From positions 806,001 to 870,000 of the forward strand of contig NZ_CP009241.1 in the NCBI RefSeq assembly GCF_000758525.1: a DNA stretch of 64,000 nucleotides, given 5' to 3'. Below are positions 1 to 8,285 of this stretch, piece after piece (the stretch's first letter is position 1; the number at the start of each line of letters is the position of its first letter). The position numbers were made by a program, and so were the translations under genes. The notes beneath the pieces are model-generated. The model was given only the letters and a program-made list of their open reading frames with translations, did no database searches and was not told the DNA's origin. The stretch comes from Paenibacillus sp. FSL H7-0357. GTDB taxonomy: Bacteria; Bacillota; Bacilli; Paenibacillales; Paenibacillaceae.

Positions 1-34
1 TCTTGATTAGGCGTTCTTTTTTTTGCACAATAGA

Positions 35-259
35 TCAAATCCCGTACTCACCAAAAATACCCGCATACTTCTTTTCTAATATCGCCCAGCGCTTTTCGGC
101 TCCGTATTTCAATTGTAGCTGCTTCAGATACTGCCCGGCGGCTTGTGTATCACCTGCTTGCACATTGGGGTAAGAATATAGTATATCTGGAGAAAGGACG
201 CGTTGATGGATGAAGAAGAATGCCATTGTTCTATTAGTTGTCTTTCTATTTGCAGCCAC
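35..259 (-). pseudogene. Possible C-terminal gene remnant
   Basis: A 74-codon reading frame whose last 50 or so codons read like the charged, helical C-terminus of a soluble protein. I do not recognise the family. It overlaps the start and ribosome binding site of the membrane-protein gene on the other strand, and I see no ribosome binding site of its own. It may be the decayed tail of a former gene or a chance open frame. Confidence is low. Confidence 0.2.
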
Positions 260-944
260 TATGGTGCTGTTGTTCGGATGGTTCTTGCCTGCAGTTTTAC
301 AAATCTATCTACATAACTATTACATAAAGGGCCTTACTTTGCTGGTGATCTTTACTGGGGTGGTGCTTGGTAAACGGTTTACGTGGAGTAACCATATTGT
401 CTATGTCATCGCCGTAGTTACAGTGGTGGGCATGATGTTTGATACTTCAGGCAACCCCATGTACAATAAGCCGCTTGAATGGATCGTGTCTCCTATCGGG
501 GAATTGCAGGTCATGCAGGACGTAAATAATTATGCACCCGGTGAATATGCCATTTCTGATAACATAGCGATTCTGAAGCAGGATGGGGGGATCATAGAGC
601 TCAGCACGGCATGGCTGTATCTGTACCGCTTCGTGCAGTATTTGGCTCTCTATTCGATTGTCGGGACCGTACTTGGGGCGGTTAACAGAAGATTGCCGGA
701 ACGCGATTATAAGTTAATTCAGACGGTAGATGAGACGCTGCCGGCAGACCTGGAGCAGAAAGTAGCCGCTGAACTGAAACGCAGAGAGGAAGCAGCCAGC
801 GCAGGACGGATTCTACCCGATGAGATCCAAGCCTCTGTATGGAAATTGAAGCAGGACGGTAAGCTCATTCCGGCGATCAAATTGGTTCGCATGCATACTA
901 ATCTGTCTCTGGGCGAAGCGAAGCAATATGTTGAGAAGTTATAG
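210..944 (+). CDS. Membrane protein with ribosomal L7/L12-like C-terminal domain
   Basis: A 244-residue protein. Two or three hydrophobic segments lie in the first 75 residues and another near residues 137-160, so it is an integral membrane protein. The last 40 residues (LKQDGK then AIKLVR then LSLGEAKQYVEKL) match the fold pattern of the ribosomal protein L7/L12 C-terminal domain, which is found fused to membrane segments in several Bacillota proteins of unknown role. The start is supported by AAAGGA about 10 bases upstream of the ATG. It stands alone, with DUF4317 downstream after 156 bases. The function is not known; a protein-protein docking role for the tail is an inference. Confidence 0.75.
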   Translation: MKKNAIVLLVVFLFAATMVLLFGWFLPAVLQIYLHNYYIKGLTLLVIFTGVVLGKRFTWSNHIVYVIAVVTVVGMMFDTSGNPMYNKPLEWIVSPIGELQVMQDVNNYAPGEYAISDNIAILKQDGGIIELSTAWLYLYRFVQYLALYSIVGTVLGAVNRRLPERDYKLIQTVDETLPADLEQKVAAELKRREEAASAGRILPDEIQASVWKLKQDGKLIPAIKLVRMHTNLSLGEAKQYVEKL

Positions 945-1100
945 CGGAGTTCCGTATCTCCCGGTAAATGCCTGTGACGATCCGTTGCGGGTATTTTGCC
1001 AGCTGTAATATATTTCACAAATTCCGTCCTTACCATTTTCATTCCTTATCATTTATACTGAATAAGGTTATTACACATCTAAGGAGCCGCCGAACCCATT

Positions 1101-2267
1101 ATGAATAAAAAAGAAGTCGCACACATACGCAAGCAGTTTAAGCTGGATCATGATCTGATGAACATCTACGATATTCTTAACGTGTATATTATGAAGGAAA
1201 GCAACGAGATCTATCATTGGGAGCGCCTGCCGTTTGGCCTCGTGGACAGAGAGAAGCAGGAACTGTATATGGGCAATTTCAAAAAACTGCTCACCGGTGA
1301 GTTGGACCATAAGCTGTTCGAGCTGAAGTTTCAGGAGGAAGCGGAGGACCCGACGCGGGTAATGCTTCACCAAGGCCTGGTGACAGGTGATGCTGAAGAA
1401 TGGCAGGATCTGATGATGCTGCTCGTGGACAAGATGCTGGTAGATGTCAAGTATGAGAAGGATATGGTAATCACTTTTGTTCGCGGGCAGTATTACCGGC
1501 CGACTAAGGCCAGGAATGATGAAGCCGAAGAGAGCGGGAAGGACGAGATGTTCGCGCATCCGTTTATTCTGTGCAGCGTGAATTCCACGGAACAGCAGCG
1601 CAAAAACCTCATGTTCGATTATGTGGAGCGGGAATTCAAGTACAATATCATTGTCGATCCGATCATCAAGCTGAGTTCACCGGAGCAAGGGTTCTTTTAT
1701 CCGAGTGTGACAGACAACTATTCTGATGTGAACCGCATTCTGTATTGTACGGGAAAATCGAATTATCCGGACCCGCAGTTCATCGAGCAGGTCCTGAATG
1801 CCGAGAGATCTGTAACAGCATTGGAAGAGAGAAGCTTCTTCGAAGATATCGTGAAGGAATTGGCGGGTGAACAGCTCGATACGACCACTCTCGCCCAGGT
1901 GTATGAGGAAATCCAGCAGGTCATCGAAGATGGTGCAGAGGAGGAGGAAGCCCCCAAGCTGGATTATAAGGATGTGGAACGCGTCCTGAAGGTAAGCGGC
2001 GTAGAGAACGTGACGGCAGAAAAGGTGGAGCGGGCGTTCGAAACGGTCGTCGACGATAAGTACTATGAAATGAAGGCAAGCAGTGTTATACCGAAATATA
2101 CTTCAAAATCGATCAAGATCGAGACAAAGGTAGCCACCATTTCCGTCAGCCCGCAGGATCTAAGGTATGTGAAGCAGGTGAATTATCAGGGGAAACGATG
2201 CATCATGATCGAGGTTGACGAGGAAGTCGTAATCGAGGGATTTACGCTCAGTACGGAAACATTGTAG
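1101..2267 (+). CDS. DUF4317 family protein
   Basis: A 388-residue soluble protein that begins MNKKEVAHIRKQFK, the characteristic opening of the DUF4317 family found widely in Bacillota. No signal peptide, membrane segment or catalytic motif is visible. An acidic stretch lies near residues 275-290. Its length fits the family. AAGGAG lies about 15 bases before the ATG; the spacing is long, but no better start is seen. It is followed by a nested terminator hairpin. The biochemical role of DUF4317 is unknown to me. Confidence 0.85.
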   Translation: MNKKEVAHIRKQFKLDHDLMNIYDILNVYIMKESNEIYHWERLPFGLVDREKQELYMGNFKKLLTGELDHKLFELKFQEEAEDPTRVMLHQGLVTGDAEEWQDLMMLLVDKMLVDVKYEKDMVITFVRGQYYRPTKARNDEAEESGKDEMFAHPFILCSVNSTEQQRKNLMFDYVEREFKYNIIVDPIIKLSSPEQGFFYPSVTDNYSDVNRILYCTGKSNYPDPQFIEQVLNAERSVTALEERSFFEDIVKELAGEQLDTTTLAQVYEEIQQVIEDGAEEEEAPKLDYKDVERVLKVSGVENVTAEKVERAFETVVDDKYYEMKASSVIPKYTSKSIKIETKVATISVSPQDLRYVKQVNYQGKRCIMIEVDEEVVIEGFTLSTETL

Positions 2268-2303
2268 ACTCGTTTGGCTGTGCGTTGTCCGCTTTTGTGA
2301 AAT

Positions 2304-2348
2304 AGGGGCTATCCATAAAGTCTTAGATAAAGACTTGGGATAGCCCCT
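2304..2348. terminator. Bidirectional terminator between convergent genes
   Basis: AGGGGCTATCC and GGATAGCCCCT form an 11-bp stem. A second small hairpin (AAGTCTT/AAGACTT) lies inside the loop. It sits between the convergent DUF4317 and NAD(P)H oxidoreductase genes, so it can serve both strands. Confidence 0.75.
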
Positions 2349-2365
2349 GTTGTATTTGTATTTAG

Positions 2366-2899
2366 TTACTTTTGGTGCTTAAAGATATAGTTGATATATT
2401 CTTTTGCACTATTATTAATTTCTTCATCGCTGGCTTGAAATGAAGCTCCGAAGACAGCAAAGTAGGGGAGTGCGACTGCACCTACATGTATTGTACTGGC
2501 TTTGAAAGGCGCGATCATTTCATCCACGGTAAAAGAAACAGAACCCTCCGGCAAATAATTTTCTTTTTTATCGCCGATGGACATGGCAAGCCCTAACCTC
2601 TTCCCTTTAAGCTTGTCACCTTTTGAACCATAAGCCCACCCGTAAGCAAAAACATCGTCAAACCATTTTTTTAATAGTGGAGGATAGCTGTACCAATACA
2701 ATGGAAATTGAAAGATAATATGATTATAGGCTTCTAATAAATTTTGCTCTCCAGGAACATCTATATTCCAGTTAGGATACTCTTTGTAAATCTCATGAAC
2801 TGTAATATCGCTTGGATATTGCAGCAATTCTTTTTTCCATCGCTGGTTGACCCTTGAAGCCTCAAGGTTCGGGTGTGCCAGAATCACCAGTGTTTTCAT
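2366..2899 (-). CDS. NAD(P)H-dependent oxidoreductase, flavodoxin-like fold (KefF/MdaB type)
   Basis: About 177 residues from the ATG at 2899, chosen because GAAGGGAGA lies just upstream. The longer open frame to 2980 lacks a site. It has the family's MKTLVILAHPN start (FMN phosphate loop), then IIFQFPLYWYSYPPLLKKWFDDVF, the quinone/FMN-site signature of the NQO1/KefF/MdaB family, and an AYG(W) segment. Such enzymes reduce quinones or electrophiles with NAD(P)H in the cytoplasm. It is divergent from an HxlR regulator, the common arrangement for electrophile-inducible quinone reductases, with palindromes in the shared promoter region. Confidence 0.88.
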   Translation of the reverse strand: MKTLVILAHPNLEASRVNQRWKKELLQYPSDITVHEIYKEYPNWNIDVPGEQNLLEAYNHIIFQFPLYWYSYPPLLKKWFDDVFAYGWAYGSKGDKLKGKRLGLAMSIGDKKENYLPEGSVSFTVDEMIAPFKASTIHVGAVALPYFAVFGASFQASDEEINNSAKEYINYIFKHQK

Positions 2900-2982
2900 T
2901 GGGAATCTCCCTTCACAGGCCTGTATTTTTTTGAATATCATCATTATCTTGCAGGCCCCAAAAAAAGAAAATACACACAATA

Positions 2983-3012
2983 AAGTAAGATGGTTACTTC
3001 AAAGTACGTACT
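2983..3012. promoter_or_regulatory. Putative HxlR operators in divergent promoter region
   Basis: Two adjacent dyads lie between the oxidoreductase and HxlR genes. One is AAGTAA-N5-TTACTT (2983-2999). The other is the 10-bp palindrome AGTACGTACT (3003-3012). HxlR-family proteins such as YodB and HypR bind TACT/AGTA-type inverted repeats, and both dyads contain these half-sites. The pairing with this regulator is inferred. Confidence 0.5.
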
Positions 3013-3089
3013 GGACTCGGAAAAAAATATATGCAACAATGAATTTTTAGACCTGTGTTATAAGATCGTCATTAACGAGGTGTTATTCA

Positions 3090-3455
3090 ATGAAGCAATA
3101 TCATCTGGGCATAGAGGCAACACTTGAAATCATCGGTGGAAAGTGGAAATCTCTGATCATCTGCTTACTGATGCCCGGTGCGAAGAGAACAAGCGAATTA
3201 CAGCGCAATATTCAAGGCATTTCACAAAAGGTTCTGATCCAGCAGCTTCGGGAACTTGAGGCGGATGGACTCGTCAGAAGATATGTATACCCGCAGATGC
3301 CGCCAAAAGTCGAATATAGCCTCACGGAATATGGAGTTACAGCCAATAAGATCGTTGACGTTATGTGTACTTGGGGAAAAGAGAACATTAAAATGAGACA
3401 ACGGCAAGGAGAAGATATCGTCTTGCTGGAGGATAAGTCACCGGAACCATTTTGA
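3090..3455 (+). CDS. HxlR-family winged-helix transcriptional regulator
   Basis: 121 residues with the full HxlR core: LEIIGGKWKSLII, TSELQRNIQGISQKVLIQQLRELEADGLVRR, then a wing ending VEYSLTEYG. Length and order match the family. Members act as dimers and often sense thiol-reactive quinones or aldehydes. There is no Cys near the N-terminus at the position used by YodB/HypR, and the only Cys residues are internal, so the signal is open. It likely represses the divergent quinone reductase and itself through the dyads at 2983-3012. Confidence 0.88.
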   Translation: MKQYHLGIEATLEIIGGKWKSLIICLLMPGAKRTSELQRNIQGISQKVLIQQLRELEADGLVRRYVYPQMPPKVEYSLTEYGVTANKIVDVMCTWGKENIKMRQRQGEDIVLLEDKSPEPF

Positions 3456-3491
3456 AGATCGGAAAGATTACTAGAACCATATACACCCACC

Positions 3492-4448
3492 TCACACCCA
3501 CCCCGTAAACTCCAATATCGACGCCTTCGCCGACTGTGCTTCGGACTGTGCCCCTTTACGCCATTGTTTGGGCGACTCTCCCAGGAGCCTGGAGAAGCAG
3601 CGGTTGAAGCTGGAAATAGAACGAAATCCGACCTGCTCAGAGATCGAGAGAATGGAATCATCCGTGCTTTTTAGCTGCTTGCAGGCCTCTTCGATTCGGG
3701 TGCTGCTCAGGAAATCGAGAGGTGCCGTTCCCATAATTTCATGGAATTTTCTGCGGAAATGCGTTGTGCTTAAGTGGCATGAATCCGCCAGGAAATCAAT
3801 GGTGATGGGGGTCATATAGTTTTTCGTGATATACTCCAGAGCTGGCGAAATGGCGAAATAGCCCTTCATACTATGCTCAGTTTCTTGTTCAGCCAGCGGT
3901 TCATTTGTGGAATGAATTCTAAGCAATTCTATATAGAGAGACAGCAACAATCCGTAAGCGCTTTCTTGGTAGTAGGGCTTCTGCTGCTTGAGCTCCTCTA
4001 CGACCGACGTGGCAAGAGAATAGACCTTGGGATATTGCTCCTTATTCAAAATACAGTTCTTTCCCTGCACTCTCCACAGGTTCGGCTCGAAGCTGCTGTA
4101 GGCACTTTTGAAGGAATGCTGAAACAGCTCCTCCGGTGAAAAAAAGAGATAGGACCACAGACTCGCCGTATCAGGCGAACTGTACGTGGTATGGGGGAGA
4201 TATCTGGGGAGGAAGGTCACATCTCCGGCTTTAAAGGGGACGGCTTCTCCTTTGATCTCCATAATGCCGCTATCTGAATAGCAAATGCCAATCTCCAAAT
4301 GGTTATGGAAATGGAGATGTTCGCTTTTGATATCGGAAATCCTCCAGCGGTCGCCGCTTAACAGCAGGACAGGGAAATGGATAGGCAAGCTGTAATGGCG
4401 GTACTCGATGACAGGTTTCTTTTTTCTGGGCATATTCGCTGCTCCCAT
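3492..4448 (-). CDS. AraC-family regulator with N-terminal cupin domain
   Basis: 318 residues. Residues 20-100 form a cupin-like sensor domain (HLHFHNHLEIGICYSDSG, FLPRYLPHTT). Residues 205-305 form two AraC helix-turn-helices (IDFLADSCHLSTTHFRRKFHEIMGTAP and ISEQVGFRSISSFNRCFSRLLGESPKQWR). An alternative start is the internal Met at 4433. It points away from the GH105-GH112 operon, so it is the obvious candidate activator of that operon. That role, and a sugar as effector, are inferences. Confidence 0.85.
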   Translation of the reverse strand: MGAANMPRKKKPVIEYRHYSLPIHFPVLLLSGDRWRISDIKSEHLHFHNHLEIGICYSDSGIMEIKGEAVPFKAGDVTFLPRYLPHTTYSSPDTASLWSYLFFSPEELFQHSFKSAYSSFEPNLWRVQGKNCILNKEQYPKVYSLATSVVEELKQQKPYYQESAYGLLLSLYIELLRIHSTNEPLAEQETEHSMKGYFAISPALEYITKNYMTPITIDFLADSCHLSTTHFRRKFHEIMGTAPLDFLSSTRIEEACKQLKSTDDSILSISEQVGFRSISSFNRCFSRLLGESPKQWRKGAQSEAQSAKASILEFTGWV

Positions 4449-4498
4449 TCCATTACTTGAATTTGTGTTGGTTGGAGGTGAATAATAGGTAACTTCAA

Positions 4499-4716
4499 CT
4501 ATATAGATTGAATTTAAGAATATAAACTTAGGGAAAAGTGGCGGAAGGGAATTTTGGAACTGTAGGAGCGATAGCGTCCGCCTTTAGGTTTGGATTTCTA
4601 CCGCGAATCGCGGTTAAATTCAGGAAATCCAAACCTAACAGCGGCCGAAAGTCCAAACATTCTCTGGAGTCACTGCCAACCCCAAAGTAGAAAAACCACA
4701 AGTTCAATCTATATAG
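4499..4716. repeat. MITE-like element with terminal inverted repeats and internal long hairpin
   Basis: A 218-bp non-coding unit bounded by perfect 14-bp inverted repeats: CTATATAGATTGAA at 4499-4512 and its reverse complement at 4703-4716. Inside is a second, 15-bp perfect inverted repeat (TTAGGTTTGGATTTC at 4584-4598; partner 4624-4638) that encloses a CCGCGA/TCGCGG mini-stem (4601-4613). It has no coding potential. The layout is that of a miniature inverted-repeat element or a structured RNA. I recall similar GGAGCGATAGCGTCCGCC-type intergenic units in Paenibacillus genomes, but could not check copy number. Confidence 0.6.
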
Positions 4717-4801
4717 CTCTCTTCAACAAATGGTTGAAATTGCGCAGTTTTGCTGCGAATGTGCTTAGATGTATACCATTATACTGCTTACAATAGAGTA
4801 T

Positions 4802-4815
4802 ATAAAGCGTTTACA
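4802..4815 (+). promoter_or_regulatory. Weak cre-like site upstream of GH105 operon
   Basis: ATAAAGCGTTTACA keeps the core and right half of the CcpA cre consensus (AA-GCG-TTTACA) but lacks the leading TG. It lies 60 bases before the GH105 start. Catabolite control would fit a polysaccharide-use operon. This is a weak match. The rest of 4717-4875 holds only AT-rich promoter-like sequence. Confidence 0.25.
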
Positions 4816-4875
4816 ATAAGACGGACGGCTCTAAAGGCGCCTTTGGGGGCGTGTGCGAAGGAGAGGGGAATATAG

Positions 4876-5895
4876 ATGCTTCAAATCAATTATGACAGGG
4901 AAGAAATATTAAGCGTTATCGACAAAGTCACCAGAAAAACACTCGCGATGGATTTAACGTGGGACTGGCCTTGCGGGGTGGCTTATTATGGGGTATCCAG
5001 AGCCTATCAGACCACAGGAAATAAAGAGTATTTGGATATGCTTGTCCAGTGGGCAGATGAATATATCGAGCTGGGCCTGCCGGACTGGACGGTAAACACC
5101 TGTGCCATGGGCCACATGCTGATCACCTTGTATGAAGAGACTGGCAACCAGAAATATTGGGATATTGTGATGAGCAAGGTGAATTATATCCGCAGTAATG
5201 CGCTGAGGTTTGGGGACAATGTGCTGCAGCATACCGTATCTGTGTCGAATGATTTTCCGGAGCAGGCCTGGGCGGATACGTTGTTTATGGCGGCATTTTT
5301 TCTGCTCCGCGTAGGAAGCAAGCTAAATGATCAGGAAATGATCCAGGATGCCCTGAATCAATATTACTGGCATATCAAATACCTGCAGGACCCTAGCAGC
5401 GGATTCTGGTACCACGGCTACAATAACATCAAGCAGGATCACATGTCCGGATTATATTGGGGTAGAGCGAATGCTTGGGGCGCCTACACCATGTCGCAGG
5501 TCAAACCGCTTTTGAAGGACTGGTATTTGTATCCGCAGTGTATGGATGTAGAATGTTCACTCCGGGATCAGCTGGCGGCGCTCAAGCTTGTTCAGACGGC
5601 GAACGGTTTGTGGCGGACGGTGCTGGATGACGAAGAGTCCTATGAAGAAGTATCCGCCTCTTGCGGGATTGCGGCGGCTATGATCAATAACGGCAATCCG
5701 CTGCATACCAAATATGTGCAAAAGGCTCTGAAAGGTATCTTGGACAATATCAGCGAAGATGGGCGGGTACTGGGTGTATCGGGCGGAACAGCGGTGATGA
5801 AAGACCGGGAAGGGTATCGCAATATCCCCAAAGACTGGATTCAGGGCTGGGGTCAAGGCTTAGCACTCGCTTTTCTGTCCGATATGCTTAAATAG
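4876..5895 (+). CDS. GH105 unsaturated rhamnogalacturonyl/glucuronyl hydrolase (YteR-like)
   Basis: 339 residues, close to the length of YteR/YesR. The family hydrates the 4,5-unsaturated uronic acid left at the non-reducing end by polysaccharide lyases and so releases it. The visible hallmarks are DWPCGVAYYG near residue 30, Asp134 in WADTLFMA (the position of the catalytic Asp of YteR), WYHGYN around residue 180 and WGRANAWG at 195-202. There is no signal peptide, so it acts on imported oligosaccharides in the cytoplasm. The start has GAGAGGGG upstream. The GH112 phosphorylase gene follows after 12 bases, so the two are co-transcribed. Confidence 0.92.
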   Translation: MLQINYDREEILSVIDKVTRKTLAMDLTWDWPCGVAYYGVSRAYQTTGNKEYLDMLVQWADEYIELGLPDWTVNTCAMGHMLITLYEETGNQKYWDIVMSKVNYIRSNALRFGDNVLQHTVSVSNDFPEQAWADTLFMAAFFLLRVGSKLNDQEMIQDALNQYYWHIKYLQDPSSGFWYHGYNNIKQDHMSGLYWGRANAWGAYTMSQVKPLLKDWYLYPQCMDVECSLRDQLAALKLVQTANGLWRTVLDDEESYEEVSASCGIAAAMINNGNPLHTKYVQKALKGILDNISEDGRVLGVSGGTAVMKDREGYRNIPKDWIQGWGQGLALAFLSDMLK

Positions 5896-5907
5896 GAGGG
5901 AACCAGG

Positions 5908-8070
5908 TTGTCCAATCTAACCAAGGGAGCCTTTACCCTGCCGGGAGAATCCGGTTATGAGGCGCTGACCCTGAAACTCGCTGAACGGTGGGGTGCCGAT
6001 GTCATCCGTGACAGTGACGGCACGCAATTGTCCGATGAGATTATAAATGCAGGATACGGTATCTACTCTACAATCTGTATCATTAGGGAACATAATGTGT
6101 GGGCGTCGCAAAATCCGGATAAGCTGCAGCAGTGTTTTTTAATTACGAATCCAAAGGTGGCTGTACAAGATTATGTATCCATCTATCTGATGGAGGATTT
6201 TTTTGCTGAACAATTCAGAGTGAATGATTCCAAAGAGGCATTTAAATATTGGCAGGTTGTAGACCGGACGACCGGGGAGGAAGTTCCGAGAGAACAGTGG
6301 AATTATGATCGGGAATCGGGAAATATAGTCCTTACCGGAATTGCTCCGTGGCATAAATACACGGTCAGCTTCATGGCTTACCGGATCTGGGAAGAGATCT
6401 CCATGTACAATCATACGACGAATAACTGGGATAAAGAGCATTTGATGCAGATTGATCCCATCTATCCGGAAACGCAAAAGTATCTGCTGGACTGGATGGA
6501 AAACTGGTGTGTACAGCATAAGGAAACAACGGTTGTCCGGTTTACTTCGCTTTTTTATAATTTCGCCTGGATCTGGGGCAGCAGTGAGCGCAACCGCCAT
6601 CTGTTCTCGGACTGGGGTTCATACGATTTCACGGTAAGTTCAAGAGCGCTTGATCTGTTCGCCAAGAGATATGGATATTCGCTGACTGCCGAGGATTTTG
6701 TGAATGGCGGCAAATATCGCGTCAGTCACATCCCGGCTGAGCAGCGCAAGCTCGACTGGATGGCCTTTATCAATGATTTTGTAATCGGATATGGCAAGCA
6801 ATTAATTGACATTGTACATCGGCACGACAAACTAGCGTATGTCTTCTATGATGATAGCTGGGTTGGCGTCGAGCCTTACAATGAACGCTTTCAGGAGTTT
6901 GGCTTTGACGGGATGATTAAATGCGTGTTCTCGGGTTATGAGGCACGGCTGTGCTCAGGTGTAAAAGTAGATACGCATGAGATCCGGCTGCATCCGTATC
7001 TTTTTCCGGTTGGGCTAGGCGGACTTCCTACCTTTATGGAGGGCGGCGACCCCACGCTGGATGCCAAAAAGTACTGGATCAACATCCGGCGCGCGCTCCT
7101 GCGGGAGCCTATTGACCGGATCGGACTGGGCGGGTATTTACATCTGGTAGAGCCTTACCCGGATTTCTGCGATTACATCGAAAAGATTGCCAACGAATTT
7201 AGACAAATTAAAGAGCTGCATCAACAAGGCAAACCTTATCAAATAAAGACGAGAGTAGCCATTCTGCACGCTTGGGGTAAATTAAGATCGTGGACATTGT
7301 CCGGCCATTTCCATGAAACGTATATGCATGATTTGATTCATATTAATGAGGCTTTATCCGGATTGCCGGTTGATGTGCAGTTCATTGATTTTGAGGATAT
7401 CCGTCAGGGCGTACTGCAGGATTGTGATGTCGTGATCAATGCCGGCTCTGCCGGATCTGCCTGGAGCGGCGGGGACTACTGGAAGGACAACAAGTGTGTG
7501 GATATACTGACCAAATGGGTGTATGAGGGCGGTGCTTTTATCGGGATTAACCAGCCTTCGGCGGTCGATGGCTATGACAGCTACTTCAGAATGGCACATG
7601 TTCTAGGTCTGGATGAGGATACCGGCTCCAGGATTGCTCATGGAAAATGGACTTATGAGACTCGGGACGAGTACAGCTTGGTGCCTGAAGGGGCCAGCAT
7701 AACACCCAAGAATAGCATTTATCTTACCGACGGGTCAGCTGCGGTAATGGATGAAACGGGTGGCAGGATCACACTGTCTACTCATGCCTTCGGTAAAGGC
7801 AAGGGGATCTACCTTCCTTCGTTCGAGTTCAGCTTTGCGAATACAAGATTGCTGCTGAATCTGATCCGCTATGCGGGCAATGAGTTACATGAAATGAAGT
7901 ACATTACGGATAACTTATTTACAGAGTGTGCCTATTATCCGGAAAGTAAAATGCTGGTTGTGATTAACAATAGTGATCAGCTTCAAAGTACTACGATTGA
8001 TATGGAGTATGGGCAACAAACGTTGGAGTTAGCTCCGTATGACACGATTATCTCAACTATTGGCGAATAA
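5908..8070 (+). CDS. GH112 beta-galactoside phosphorylase (galacto-N-biose / galactosyl-rhamnose phosphorylase family)
   Basis: 720 residues, the usual GH112 length, from a TTG start with AGGAGGG about 7 bases upstream. GH112 enzymes phosphorolyse beta-galactosides to galactose 1-phosphate in the cytoplasm. Known substrates are galacto-N-biose/lacto-N-biose and D-galactosyl-beta-1,4-L-rhamnose. The barrel is evident: RFTSLFYNFAWIWG, the FYDDSWVGVEPY segment with Asp315/Asp316 (region of the catalytic acid), HPYLFP and FMEGGDPT. A C-terminal beta-rich part follows. Co-transcription with GH105 suggests galactosyl-rhamnose from rhamnogalacturonan as substrate, but the sequence alone does not settle specificity. 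Confidence 0.9.
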   Translation: MSNLTKGAFTLPGESGYEALTLKLAERWGADVIRDSDGTQLSDEIINAGYGIYSTICIIREHNVWASQNPDKLQQCFLITNPKVAVQDYVSIYLMEDFFAEQFRVNDSKEAFKYWQVVDRTTGEEVPREQWNYDRESGNIVLTGIAPWHKYTVSFMAYRIWEEISMYNHTTNNWDKEHLMQIDPIYPETQKYLLDWMENWCVQHKETTVVRFTSLFYNFAWIWGSSERNRHLFSDWGSYDFTVSSRALDLFAKRYGYSLTAEDFVNGGKYRVSHIPAEQRKLDWMAFINDFVIGYGKQLIDIVHRHDKLAYVFYDDSWVGVEPYNERFQEFGFDGMIKCVFSGYEARLCSGVKVDTHEIRLHPYLFPVGLGGLPTFMEGGDPTLDAKKYWINIRRALLREPIDRIGLGGYLHLVEPYPDFCDYIEKIANEFRQIKELHQQGKPYQIKTRVAILHAWGKLRSWTLSGHFHETYMHDLIHINEALSGLPVDVQFIDFEDIRQGVLQDCDVVINAGSAGSAWSGGDYWKDNKCVDILTKWVYEGGAFIGINQPSAVDGYDSYFRMAHVLGLDEDTGSRIAHGKWTYETRDEYSLVPEGASITPKNSIYLTDGSAAVMDETGGRITLSTHAFGKGKGIYLPSFEFSFANTRLLLNLIRYAGNELHEMKYITDNLFTECAYYPESKMLVVINNSDQLQSTTIDMEYGQQTLELAPYDTIISTIGE

Positions 8071-8079
8071 ATAACATTC

Positions 8080-8158
8080 AAAAAGCTCAAGCCTGCGGCT
8101 ATATGCCGATGCTTGAGCTTTTTGCTGCAATGCAGCGGTTCACCAGTGCTTATAAATA
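8080..8158 (+). repeat. Direct repeat copy 1 with terminator hairpin
   Basis: The hairpin AAAAAGCTCAAGC (8080-8092) / GCTTGAGCTTTTT (8111-8123) follows the GH112 stop and works as an intrinsic terminator in either direction. The same roughly 80-bp sequence occurs again at 9095-9173. The first 28 bases match exactly, then a 22-base exact block, then a diverged tail with GTTCACC conserved. The two copies flank yaaA. Confidence 0.8.
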
Positions 8159-8285
8159 GTAGGGAGGGTACCGTTTCGGTGAACATTATTTCTGCTGTAA
8201 ACTCAATGATCGGGCCCTATGAGAGTGAATTGTGATAGGATAAGGGTACATTTATTTTCCCCACGGGGCAAGAAAAGGGAGCAAC

